DNA of 64,000 bases. It comes from Pegea sp. RAD2-039 (taxonomy: Eukaryota; Chordata; Thaliacea; Salpida; Salpidae). The notes beneath the pieces were generated by a model that saw only the letters and a list, made by a program, of their open reading frames with translations, had not been told where the DNA came from and ran no database searches. Each line of letters starts with the position of its first letter. The first letter of the stretch is position 1. Location of the stretch: positions 1-64,000 of the forward strand of contig JAQGEQ010000343.1 of NCBI GenBank assembly GCA_034620365.1. The letters are read 5' to 3'. Of this stretch, positions 10,787 through 21,843 are shown piece after piece. A program made the translations under genes and the position numbers.

Positions 10787-13700
10787 CTTTGACCACGTCT
10801 GTACATGTGCTTTGACCACGTCTGTACATGTGCTTTGACCACGTCTGTACATGTGCTTTGACCACGTCTGCACATGTGCTTTGACCACGTCTGTACATGT
10901 GCTTTGACCACGTCTGTACATGTGCTTTGACCACGTCTGTACATGTGCTTTGACCATGTCTGTACATGTGCTTTGACCATGTCTGTACATGTTCTTTGAC
11001 CACGTCTGTACATGTGCTTTGACCACGTCTGTACATGTGCTTTGACCACGTCTGTACATGTGCTTTGACCACGTCTGTACATGTGCTTTGACCATGTCTG
11101 TACATGTGCTTTGACCACGTCTGTACATGTGCTTTGACCACGTCTGTACATGTGCTTTGACCATGTCTGTACATGTTCTTTGACCACGTCTGTACATGTG
11201 CTTTGACCACGTCTGTACATGTGCTTTGACCACGTCTGTACATGTGCTTTGACCACGTCTGTACATGTGATTTGACCATGTCTGTACATGTGCTTTGACC
11301 ACGTCTGTACATGTGCTTTGACCACGTCTGTACATGTGCTTTGACCATGTCTGTACATGTTCTTTGACCACGTCTGTACATGTGCTTTGACCACGTCTGT
11401 ACATGTGCTTTGACCACGTCTGTACATGTGCTTTGACCACGTCTGTACATGTGCTTTGACCACGTCTGTACATGTGCTTTGACCACGTCTGTACATGTGC
11501 TTTGACCACGTCTGTACATGTGCTTTGACCACGTCTGTACATGTGCTTTGACCACGTCTGTACATGTGCTTTGACCACGTCTGTACATGTGCTTTGACCA
11601 CGTCTGTACATGTGCTTTGACCACGTCTGTACATGTGCTTTGACCATGTCTGTACATGTGCTTTGACCACGTCTGTACATGTACTTTGACCATGTCTGTA
11701 CATGTGCTTTGAGCACGTCTGTACATACTGGGTCTTTTCTTTTAAAATTGATAAAATCTCCTACTTTGACCACGTCTGTACATGTGCTTTGACCACGTCT
11801 GTACATGTACTTTGACCACGTCTGTACATGTGCTTTGACCACGTCTGCACATGTGCTTTGACCACGTCTGTACATATTGGGTCTTTTCTTTTAAAATTGA
11901 TAAAATCTCCTACTTTGACCACGTCTGTACATGTGCTTTGACCACGTCTGTACATGTGCTTTGACCACGTCTGTACATGTACTTTGACCACGTCTGTACA
12001 TGTGCTTTGACCATGTCTATAGATGTACTTTGACCACGTCTGTAGATGTGCTTTGACCACGTCTGTACATGTGCTTTGATCACGTCTGTACATGTGCTTT
12101 GACCACGTCTGTACATGTGCTTTGACCACGTCTGTACATGTGCTTTGACCACGTCTGTACATGTGCTTTGACCACGTCTGTGCATGTGCTTTGACCATGT
12201 CTATAGATGTACTTTGACCACGTCTGTACATGTGCTTTGACCACGTCTGTACATGTGCTTTGACCACGTCTGTACATGTGCTTTAACCACGTCTGTACAT
12301 GTACTTTTACCACGTCTGTACATGTGCTTTGACCACGTCTGTACATGTGCTTTGACCACGTCTGTACATGTGCTTTGACCACGTCTGTACATGTACTTTG
12401 ACCATGTCTATAGATGTGCTTTGACCACGTCTGTACATGTGCTTTGACCACGTCTGTACATGTTCTTTGACCACGTCTGTACATGTGCTTTGACCATGTC
12501 TGTACATGTGCTTTGACCATGTCTGTACATGTGCTTTGACCACGTCTGTACATGTGCTTTGACCACGTCTGTACATGTGCTTTGACCACGTCTGTACATG
12601 TACTTTGACCATGTCTATAGATGTGCTTTGACCACGTCTGTACATGTGCTTTGACCACGTCTGTACATGTTCTTTGACCACGTCTGTACATGTGCTTTGA
12701 CCATGTCTGTACATGTGCTTTGACCATGTCTGTACATGTACTTTTACCACGTCTGTACATGTGCTTTGACCACGTCTGTACATGTTCTTTGACCACGTCT
12801 GTACATGTGCTTTGACCACGTCTGTACATGTACTTTGACCATGTCTATAGATGTGCTTTGACCACGTCTGTACATGTGCTTTGACCACGTCTGTACATGT
12901 ACTTTGACCATGTCTGTACATGTGCTTTGACCATGTCTGTACATGTGCTTTGACCACGTCTGTACATGTACTTTGACCATGTCTATAGATGTGCTTTGAC
13001 CACGTCTGTACATGTGCTTTGACCACGTCTGTACATGTGCTTTGACCACGTCTGTAGATGTGCTTTGACCACATCTGTACATGTTCTTTGACCATGTCTG
13101 TACATGTGCTTTGACCACGTCTGTACATGTGCTTTGACCACGTCTGTACATGTGCTTTGACCACGTCTGTACATGTGCTTTGACCATGTCTGTACATGTG
13201 CTTTGACCATGTCTGTACATGTTCTTTGACCACGTCTGTACATGTGCTTTGACCACGTCTGTACATGTGCTTTGACCACGTCTGTACATGTGCTTTGACC
13301 ACGTCTGTACATGTGCTTTGACCATGTCTGTACATGTGCTTTGACCACGTCTGTACATGTGCTTTGACCACGTCTGTACATGTGCTTTGACCATGTCTGT
13401 ACATGTTCTTTGACCACGTCTGTACATGTGCTTTGACCACGTCTGTACATGTGCTTTGACCACGTCTGTACATGTGCTTTGACCACGTCTGTACATGTGC
13501 TTTAACCACGTCTGTACATGTACTTTTACCACGTCTGTACATGTGCTTTGACCACGTCTGTACATGTGCTTTGACCACGTCTGTACATGTGCTTTGACCA
13601 CGTCTGTACATGTACTTTGACCATGTCTATAGATGTGCTTTGACCACGTCTGTACATGTGCTTTGACCACGTCTGTACATGTGCTTTGACCACGTCTGTA

Positions 13701-14346
13701 GATGTGCTTTGACCACATCTGTACATGTTCTTTGACCATGTCTGTACATGTGCTTTGACCACGTCTGTACATGTGCTTTGACCACGTCTGTACATGTGCT
13801 TTGACCACGTCTGTACATGTGCTTTGACCACGTCTGTACATGTGCTTTGACCACGTCTGTACATGTGCTTTGACCATGTCTGTACATGTGCTTTGACCAT
13901 GTCTGTACATGTGCTTTGACCACGTCTGTACATGTGCTTTGACCACGTCTGTACATGTGCTTTGACCACGTCTGTACATGTGCTTTGACCACGTCTGTAC
14001 ATGTGCTTTGACCACGTCTGTACATGTGCTTTGACCACGTCTATACATGTACTTTGACCACGTCTGTACATGTGCTTTGACCACGTCTGTACATGTACTT
14101 TGACCACGTCTGTACATGTGCTTTGACCACGTCTATACATGTGCTTTGACCACGTCTGTACATGTGCTTTGACCATGTCTATAGATGTGCTTTGACCACG
14201 TCTGTAGATGTGCTTTGACCACGTCTATACATGTACTTTGACCACGTCTGTACATGTGCTTTGACCACGTCTGTACATGTGCTTTTACCACGTCTGTACA
14301 TGTGCTTTGACCACGTCTGCACATGTGCTTTGACCACGTCTGTACA
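10787..14346. repeat. 23-bp satellite array, about 150 units
   Basis: Head-to-tail units of TTTGACCACGTCTGTACATG + TGC (23 bp) over 3.5 kb. Because 23 is not a multiple of 3 and the minus strand lacks stops, all three minus frames stay open for 300-457 codons with a 23-residue period; these are not proteins. Variants (CATGTC for CACGTC, TATAGATG for TGTACATG, TTC or TAC for the final TGC) recur in blocks, for example around 12403-12640 and 13605-13740, showing duplication of multi-unit segments. It lies between the 5' side of the small membrane protein gene and the 3' end of ST7. Confidence 0.95.
11724..11912. repeat. array-flank sequence duplicated inside the 23-bp satellite
   Basis: A 38-bp phrase (GGGTCTTTTCTTTTAAAATT + GATAAAAT) interrupts the array at 11727-11762 and 11877-11912 and also forms its right border at 14350-14378. 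Border sequence has therefore been copied into the array, by unequal exchange or segment duplication. Confidence 0.85.
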
Positions 14347-14379
14347 TATTGGGTCTTTTCTTTTAAAATTGATAAAATT

Positions 14380-15013
14380 TTAAAAAGCGAAATATTTTTA
14401 AGAAGATGAAACTGAATTATAAAATTGAAAAAATTTATTTTTTGTAAAACTGATAATTTTAATGTAAATTTTTAGAAAACTTTTTGTTTAAAATCCAAAT
14501 AATCCAATTTCTTCATTAAAACGAGAGTGAAGTTTCTAGTTTTGTTTTATTTCATCAAATTTATTAAAACTACGAAAACCATGTTGCCACAAAATGTTGT
14601 AAAAACATGATCATCAAAGTTGATACAAAAGTATTAACTAAATGAATATCAGAAAATTATTCTCCAGTTTTTAAGAGCAAAAAATTACTTCACCAAATTT
14701 GACAACATTTTAAATTGGATTGAAGTTAGATTAAAGCACAGTTGATGCCGAAAAACAAAAAAGTACAAAGTGCTGTTGATTAAAAGATCCAATTTTGTGT
14801 ATCTATTGATGAAGTAGCAGCTTTTAGGTTAAAGCTTCAAACGTATGTCTCATGATAAGCAAATAGATTTAGACATTTGTTAAAAGATGCCAGACAGATG
14901 CTGGCATGAAGGAGTCAATCTTCTGTAAGATGATTACAAACGGAGCGAATAAGAGACTTAAGAACTGAAAAAAAACTAAAATATTGTCAAATTGGAACAA
15001 TTTTGTGGATTTT
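14380..15013. other. intergenic DNA, ST7 3' flank
   Basis: AT-rich, no gene seen. It must contain the 3' UTR and poly(A) site of the minus-strand ST7 gene; no AATAAA was found close to the stop. Confidence 0.5.
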
Positions 15014-18000
15014 TCAAACCTCAGCTGTTGTTTTTGCACAAAATATCATCGAATCAGGATACTGATGTGTTAGAACAGCTATGAGAGCTGTTATCGTGCA
15101 AACACAAGCAACTATCACGATATAAAGAGGCCATTCTTTTTTAGGATATACAGAAACGTAATGGAAAGCTGGCAAGTAATAAAGCTGTTAATTTATTAAA
15201 TTATTTATCAATTGATTATTATTATATAAAGTATAAACTTAATAAATATTTGATAATTATTCAAAAGTTACTAATATTACGAAATACAAATGAGGTAAAA
15301 ATAAGTTGTTTGTAAAACAATTATTCGGTAATAACATAATATAAATTAAATATTTGATAAGATAACAAATACATGATAAAAGTACATTATAATTATTATA
15401 TTATTTATATATAAAGAGAAATTTTAAACCAGTTACTTCAACACAAAACCCAAAAACAAAATAACAAATTTCATCAATTATCAACAACCAACCAGCAACA
15501 CCAACTAGCAACAACCACTAGAAACACCAACTAGCAACACCAACTAGCAACAACCACTAGCAACACCAACTAGCAACAACCACTAGCAACAACCAACTAG
15601 CAACAACCACTAGCAACACCAACTAGCAACAACCACTAGCAACACCAACTAGCAACAACCACTAGCAACACCAACTAGCAACAACCACTAGCAACAACCA
15701 ACTAGCAACAACCACTAGCAACACCAACTAGCAACAACCACTAGCAACACCAACTAGCAACAACCACTAGCAACACCAACTAGCAACAACCACTAGCAAC
15801 AACCAACTAGCAACAACCACTAGCAACAACCAACTAGCAACAACCACTAGCAACAACCAACTAGCAACAACCACTAGCAACACCAACTAGCAACAACCAC
15901 TAGCAACACCAACCAGCAACAACCAACTAGCAACCAGCAACAATAACTAGCAACCAGCAACAATCAATTAGCAACCAGCAACAATCAATTAGCAAATAGC
16001 AACACCACTAACAACCAGCAACAACCAACCAGCAACACCAACTAGCAAAAACCACTAGCAACAACCAACTAGCAACCAGCAACAACAATTAGCAACCAGC
16101 AACACCAACTAGCAACCAGCAACAACCAACTAGCAACAACCACTAGCAACCAGCAACAATCAATTAGCAACCAGCAACAACCAATTAGAAACCAGCAACA
16201 ACCAACTAGCAACAACAATTAGCAACCAGCAACTAGCAACAACAACTAGCAACCAGCAACAACCAACTAGGAACCAGCAACAACCAACTAGCAACCAGCA
16301 ACACCAACTAGCAACAACCAACTAGCAACACCAACCAGCAACAACCATTAGCAACTAGCAACCAGCCAAATAGAAACAAGTGGTTACCAGGTAGCAGTTC
16401 TCTGTCAGCACTCTCAGTACAATTAGGATAAGGATAGAACAAGTTGCCCTTTTCAAGTGGGTAGGGAATCATACGAAATGCTGGAAAGAAATCTTTATGA
16501 AAAAAAATTAAAATTTAAGAAGAATTGAAGATAGAAATCAACTTACTTCCCTCCCAAGTGCAATGTAATAAGTTAATTGCTCCATTAACGTGCTTCCAAT
16601 GTGGTAGATGATAAAAGGAATAAGCAATTGCTTCAGAATCTCCACGTTTCAAGATGTGCTCAGGTGGTAAGATTAAGCTCTTCATTTCAAGAAGATACTA
16701 GAAGATGAAGATACACAAGACACTAAATAGGAAGATTTTGAAGATTACCTTTGGTGTATGAGGATTAAACTCAACAGCGCGATGTATTGCTTCAACTGCA
16801 CTTAATTCTGCTGAAGATAAACCCCTTTTATTAGCAACTTCACGAGAAAACTTATCACAGACAGATCTCGATTTTAAAAGAGCAGCTGTGTAACAAATAG
16901 TTGCTGATTTTGGTAAACTGATATCTAAAAAAGACAAGTTTTAGATTGATAAATTCATATTTGAACAACTAACCATCGTATTTATGTAATAGAGCTTGTA
17001 CATCTGCATACGCTTGGATTTCTAGTAAAGCTTCCATTAAATTCTCGTGGATATTCAACATATTCATCAACGGGAACTCTTTCATTAACTAAAAACCAAC
17101 TTTAAATTATTTAAACTTTTATGAAAAGATACTCACGTCTCTCATCATTTTAATTGCTTCCCGAGTCCGTCCTAATTTCCGTGTACACATCGCTAAACGC
17201 CGTTTGATGTATACCAAGACATTAGTATCACGACCTATAAAATGTAGTTGAACCATTTTGTTAAAAAGCCAGAATTGTCCTCACGATGTTCAGCTTCTAA
17301 CACTGGGTTGTGGTGTTGTAAAATTTGACTTTTTCTGTATAAAACTTCACCACATTTCAAAGCTTTTCTGAATAAACGTTCAGCCTGGAATTAGAGGAAT
17401 TATAAAACTTAATTTTCTTTTTATTCAACTTGAAAAAAGTAAAAATTAGTGATTTGGTTGAATAAAAACAGTTTGTTACTAACTTTACAAGTTGTTTAAA
17501 ATCCATCTTATGATGTAAATAACAACAAATACATCTAAAATAGATAAATGATAAAAAGAATGATGAAAACAAACACTACCTCTAATATAGTTGTTGCTTC
17601 TTCTTCTGCTAGCAAGATATAACCAGCTGCACATCTAGAAAATAATTTATAATTTTATGAATGAGTTTATTTGATAATTACTCTGAATCTTCTTTAAGAG
17701 CTTGATGAGCGGCACGGATGCGAGCTTGCGGGTTCCGTTCTCTCCACGCTTTCTGCATGACTATCAAAATGGTTTTATGGTGATGTAGATGATATACAAC
17801 TTACTATTATCAGATAAACGCAAATGATCTGATTCACTTGTAAAATAAGTTTGATGGTCTTGCGCTGATAAATTCATATCATAAAAAGTTAAAGGTTCTT
17901 GACCAGTAACCCACTGATATCTGAACAAGATCAGATTACAGAATGATTTTAATGATTTCAGTAACTTACCGATTATATTCTGACCCTCTTAACAAATTTA

Positions 18001-19602
18001 AAGGGTTTTTCCAAACTTTAAATTCTAGAAATAACAAGTTAGTTATTTGAAATTATTTAAATATTACCACTAACTTTGTTTTCCTTCAGTTATTTGATTG
18101 GAATTTGTTTCATTTTCGTCTGAACCTATATTAAGATGATTTGTTGAAACTTGCTCGATAAAAGAAGTCCCATATTTTCGAAAATACCACCATTCAACAA
18201 TCTACAAACCCATAATAAGCAAGATATGAAAAGTTTATTACAATATTTATGGACAATAAACATAAATAATATAAAATAAATAGACGTTTTATGGAATAAT
18301 AAGCAAGACATGAAAACAGTTAGTGAATCATTTAAACAATTTAAAATATTTTATTTAATTACATTTTTTATTACAATAAACGCGAAGGAGGGTGCCTCTC
18401 GCTAACACACATTCTCACAAATATTATCAAAATAAAAAAAAATGCTAAATATTTTTATGTGGAAATCGACTGACCAATATAATCCCTGAAATAAGTGAAG
18501 AAGTTCCAGTCAGAGCTACATAAAATCTTGGACTCAAAGAACCCAGAAAGATACTCACTAAAATTCAAATTCACAAATTAACAAAAACGAAGTCACTGAA
18601 GCGTGACGAACACTTTTTTGAATATTTCATTTTTTATTTAACTTTTGTGAAAAATTTTTACATAAAATATATCTAATATAAAATTATGATAATAAAAATT
18701 AGTAAATAAAAATATTGAAATTAAATGAATTAATTTTGATGAAGTTAGATAAATTTAAAAAATATTTATTTGTTTTTGATATTGATTGAGATAAAATATA
18801 AAAATTTTATCATTATTTTTAAATATAAAGATAAAATCTAAATACTAATGAGAAATAAACAAATAAAAATTAAACGATATTTGATAAATATCAATAGTGC
18901 TTAAAGTATAAAAATAAATAATTATTTAAATATAAAAATTTATAAAAGTTGAAATAAATAAATAATAATTTATTATAAATTTATAAATTTTATTAACTTT
19001 TAAACCAACTTTATTGAAAAACAAATAAAAATTAAAAAATAAAAACAAAATATAAATTCAAAAACATAAATTGAATAATAACAATAAATTTATTAAGTTA
19101 TTTATTAAATAAAATGTTTAAATTTTAACAAATTTTTATTTACTAACATGATAAGACGATAATAGAAAATTAATCTAAACAAAAAATAAATAAAAACAAA
19201 ATACTAAAAAATTTTGTTTTGAAAAACTTATAAACAGTTTTTTAAAATAAATTTAAAAATATTTTTATCAAAATTAAAAGCGAAATAATAAAATATTATC
19301 AGCAATTTAAAAAAAAAATATTTACATTTCATTGTTTTTGTTGTGAAAATTGTTATGCAAAAAAAAATTAGAAAAAAAATAAACAAAATTTGAAAAATTT
19401 ATTTACTTGTATTGATATATTCAAATATTCTTAAAGGTCCACGAAAAAAATAAATTAGAAATATAACTAGTAAAATCCAAATAAGCCAAAGATAATGCCA
19501 AGACCAACAACTTATAATACTCCAGTAGCAGATTTTTATGTTATTCCACAAGCTTTCAACAGCAGATTTTATCAACGTGAGGCAGTGAAAAGGTTTAGAC
19601 AT
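15014..19602 (-). CDS. ST7: suppressor of tumorigenicity 7 (ST7/ST7L) homologue
   Basis: Multi-pass membrane protein of the ST7 family, 532 residues (human about 575-585), molecular role poorly known. Fourteen exons, all phases agree: 19407-19602, 18475-18557, 18075-18201, 17970-18024, 17805-17920, 17682-17760, 17580-17634, 17285-17384, 17137-17234, 16974-17088, 16749-16924, 16547-16697, 16388-16480, 15014-15168. Visible blocks: [10 protein letters not shown] and a first membrane segment, [211 protein letters not shown]. The protein stops shortly after the last membrane segment, shorter than vertebrate forms. ATG 19602 is the only in-frame Met before the first block. Intron 13 holds a 13-bp minisatellite. 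Confidence 0.95.
15483..16372 (-). repeat. 13-bp minisatellite in ST7 intron 13
   Basis: About 65 units of ACTAGCAACAACC / ACTAGCAACACCA (+ strand), more degenerate toward 15900-16370. It begins almost at the splice donor (16387) of the minus-strand gene. Confidence 0.92.
18365..18425 (-). mobile_element. partial copy of the GCGAGAGG-hairpin dispersed element
   Basis: The minus strand reads GTGTGTTAGCGAGAGG, then CACCCTCCTTCGCG and TTTATT: the 3' core of a family seen six more times in the window, here lacking the hairpin loop. It lies in ST7 intron 2. Confidence 0.75.
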
Positions 19603-20950
19603 AACTTGGTATTGACATGCTGTAAGATGTGGAACCACGGGCAGAACACCAACAAATATAAGAAGTATGCAGTTATGTTTGCAACGTACTAAATGCACTG
19701 GCTTTTACGTGAGCATTCTGTGTTTTCTACTTTTTTAAGATTTAAAATATAGGATTGTAATGATAAGAAAAGTTAAAAATTAAAGAAAAACAATAAATTT
19801 AATTTGGAAAAATGAAAATGAAACCAAATTCTTTGCGGTCGGGTCGGATTATAAACAAAATTCTGATCATAAACAAAATTCAAAAGTAAAAAAAAATATA
19901 ACTTATCAACATATTTGATAATTAAAAATACTGTTTTAGATTTAAATCATTTTAAGACAGTGTTAAAAAGATTTTTTTGAAATATTTTTTCTTCACAGAT
20001 AAGTACTAACAATAAAAAAATTAATAGAATACACCCTTTTAGATATTTATTTTTTTTCAATAAGCAAGAACTAAGTTGGTAATGTTTATAAATAAAATAA
20101 ACTGTATAAAATATTATTTATAAAACGGACACAACGTAATAAAACATCTTTTGAAAAGAACAACTTTTTTGTATCTATTTTTTTTATTAAAGATATAAAA
20201 GAGTTAGTTTAAAGCTACTAAAGTCATAAGTGAATAAAATATTTCCTTTTTTAGTTTGTTTTATAGATAAACAAACTTTTTTTTGAATTTATCTTTAGAT
20301 TTCCATTTTCTTAACAGCTTAGATTGTTACTTTTATAATTTTTTAGGATAAGTTTATTTTAAGTTTAGTATTATTGTCAGGAAATTATACATATCACGAT
20401 ATTAAATTGGCAGAAGTAAATATAATTTTTTTCTTAGTAATAAAATAATTAATTCGATTAAAATAAGTTTTTATTAATTGTTTTCCACAAGATTAAATTA
20501 ATATCAACTAATTATAAAACTTTAAATACATCAGAAATTCTAATTATATTATTAACAAATTAATAAGTCTAATAGTAATAACTCATATTAAACAAATTAC
20601 TAAAACAAAAAAGCAAATACATTTTTACAATTTTGTAAAATACTGATGTAGTTATTTTATTTGCTTATAGGAAAAATAACTTGCGATTTTGTAATATGAA
20701 TGATTACCAACAATCTTTTCCTAAAGTAAAAAATTTTAATATGCTCATCTGTAATAATTACAAGTAGTAAATTATTATCTAATAATTACAAAATAATATT
20801 AACTGCACAAAATACATTAGTCAACTTATAATATTAATAAAAAGGTTTAATTATAAAAGAAATTTAAAAACTATTTTTATAAGTTATATGCACTAAAAAA
20901 ATAAGCCATTTTGTTTTTGTCAACAGTATAGTATGAGCGATATATTGTTT
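19603..20950. other. divergent intergenic region between ST7 and HEXIM
   Basis: Very AT-rich; the start regions of ST7 (-) and HEXIM (+) face away from each other, so both promoters should be here. No element can be named. Confidence 0.5.
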
Positions 20951-21005
20951 TCAGTCCTAGTACGATTTAGTCGATTACTTAGTACCGCTATTGTGTTGTG
21001 AGAGA

Positions 21006-21719
21006 ATGAATGATTGTAAAGAAAATCAGATGGAAGATTGTGAAGAGGTGTTTGAAGAAAATAAACAATTAAATAGTGATGATATCCAAAATAAAAATGA
21101 ATCCAGTAAAGTTTTAGTTAATAATTTACAGGTGGATAAAGAAGAAAATAAAGATGAAAGTACTACCAGTTCAATAGTTAATCTAGAAAAAAAGAAAAGC
21201 CGACGTCGGAAAAGATCTAAAAAATCGAGATGGAAGCCTTATAAACGTCTTAGTTCAGATGAAAAGTTATTATTGCCAGAAAAAGATATAATTCGATATG
21301 AAGGAAACAGACAGGAGTTGTTAGAGATGGGCAGACCAAGTGCCCCGTTTAATACAACCCAGTATATAATGTCAGGTTATTCACCAATTGAAATAAAGCC
21401 TGAACCTGTTTATTCTGCTGATGAAAAAGTTCTGACAAATGATTATAACCAAGAGAGTTACTGGCTAACTTATTCAAAATCTCTTCAAGAAAAGTATTTT
21501 GAAATGTGCCGTGGTTCTGTTAGTCGATCTCATAAATATTTGGCTACAAAAGTTAACAAGCTGAAAAAACAACTTCAAAAAGCTAAAAAAGAAAACTATG
21601 AAATCTCTCAAAGTGTTGGTATTGCTTATAAAGATTCTGAAAATTTTGCTGATCAATTACAAAAGATTTATGAAAAAATGTTGAATAAATCAGAAAATAA
21701 TCAAGAAAATAAAGCCTGA
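21006..21719 (+). CDS. HEXIM: HEXIM homologue (7SK snRNP inhibitor of P-TEFb)
   Basis: Nuclear protein that, bound to 7SK RNA, inhibits P-TEFb (CDK9-cyclin T). Single exon, 237 residues, start ATG 21006 (an upstream in-frame TTG at 20991 is not a start). Order: acidic N-terminus; arginine-lysine RNA-binding motif KKKSRRRKRSKKSRWKPYKR at about residues 64-83; the P-TEFb inhibitory motif PSAPFNTTQYIM (PYNTT in vertebrates, here Phe for Tyr) at about 113-124; an acidic stretch; and a C-terminal heptad coiled coil (KYLATKVNKLKKQLQKAKKE) matching the cyclin T-binding dimerisation domain. All four hallmarks are in the right order. A 3' splice site (gttttcag, AG at 20953-20954) lies 51 nt upstream. 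Confidence 0.9.
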   Translation: MNDCKENQMEDCEEVFEENKQLNSDDIQNKNESSKVLVNNLQVDKEENKDESTTSSIVNLEKKKSRRRKRSKKSRWKPYKRLSSDEKLLLPEKDIIRYEGNRQELLEMGRPSAPFNTTQYIMSGYSPIEIKPEPVYSADEKVLTNDYNQESYWLTYSKSLQEKYFEMCRGSVSRSHKYLATKVNKLKKQLQKAKKENYEISQSVGIAYKDSENFADQLQKIYEKMLNKSENNQENKA

Positions 21720-21843
21720 AGAAGTTTTTGTTTCTTTTTTCTAAAGATTTAAATCTTTTAATGTAAAATATTAAAATTCTTTCTGTTTTTAGTGGTTTTT
21801 GTCATTTTTTTTTAACTGTAGTTTTTTGAGTAAATATTTGCCC
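21720..21843 (+). promoter_or_regulatory. short HEXIM-DDHD1 intercistronic region with 3' splice site
   Basis: Only 124 bp separate the HEXIM stop from the DDHD1 ATG. The space is T-rich, lacks AATAAA, and ends in catttttttttaactgtag (AG at 21820-21821), an acceptor 22 nt before the ATG. This is the layout of a polycistronic unit resolved by trans-splicing. Confidence 0.5.

Noticed and set aside
10761-14324. Long minus-strand frames (up to 457 codons) with a 23-residue CTDVVKAHVQTWSKHMYRRG-type period
   Set aside because: The 23-bp unit lacks stops on that strand and is not a multiple of 3, so all three frames give the same cyclic peptide; this is a DNA satellite signature, not selection for protein.
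10787-14346. CRISPR-like array
   Set aside because: Units are contiguous with no unique spacers, and the genome is that of an animal.
10787-14346. Array of p53-like response elements (CATG cores)
   Set aside because: GTACATGTGC breaks the RRRCWWGYYY half-site rule on the purine side.
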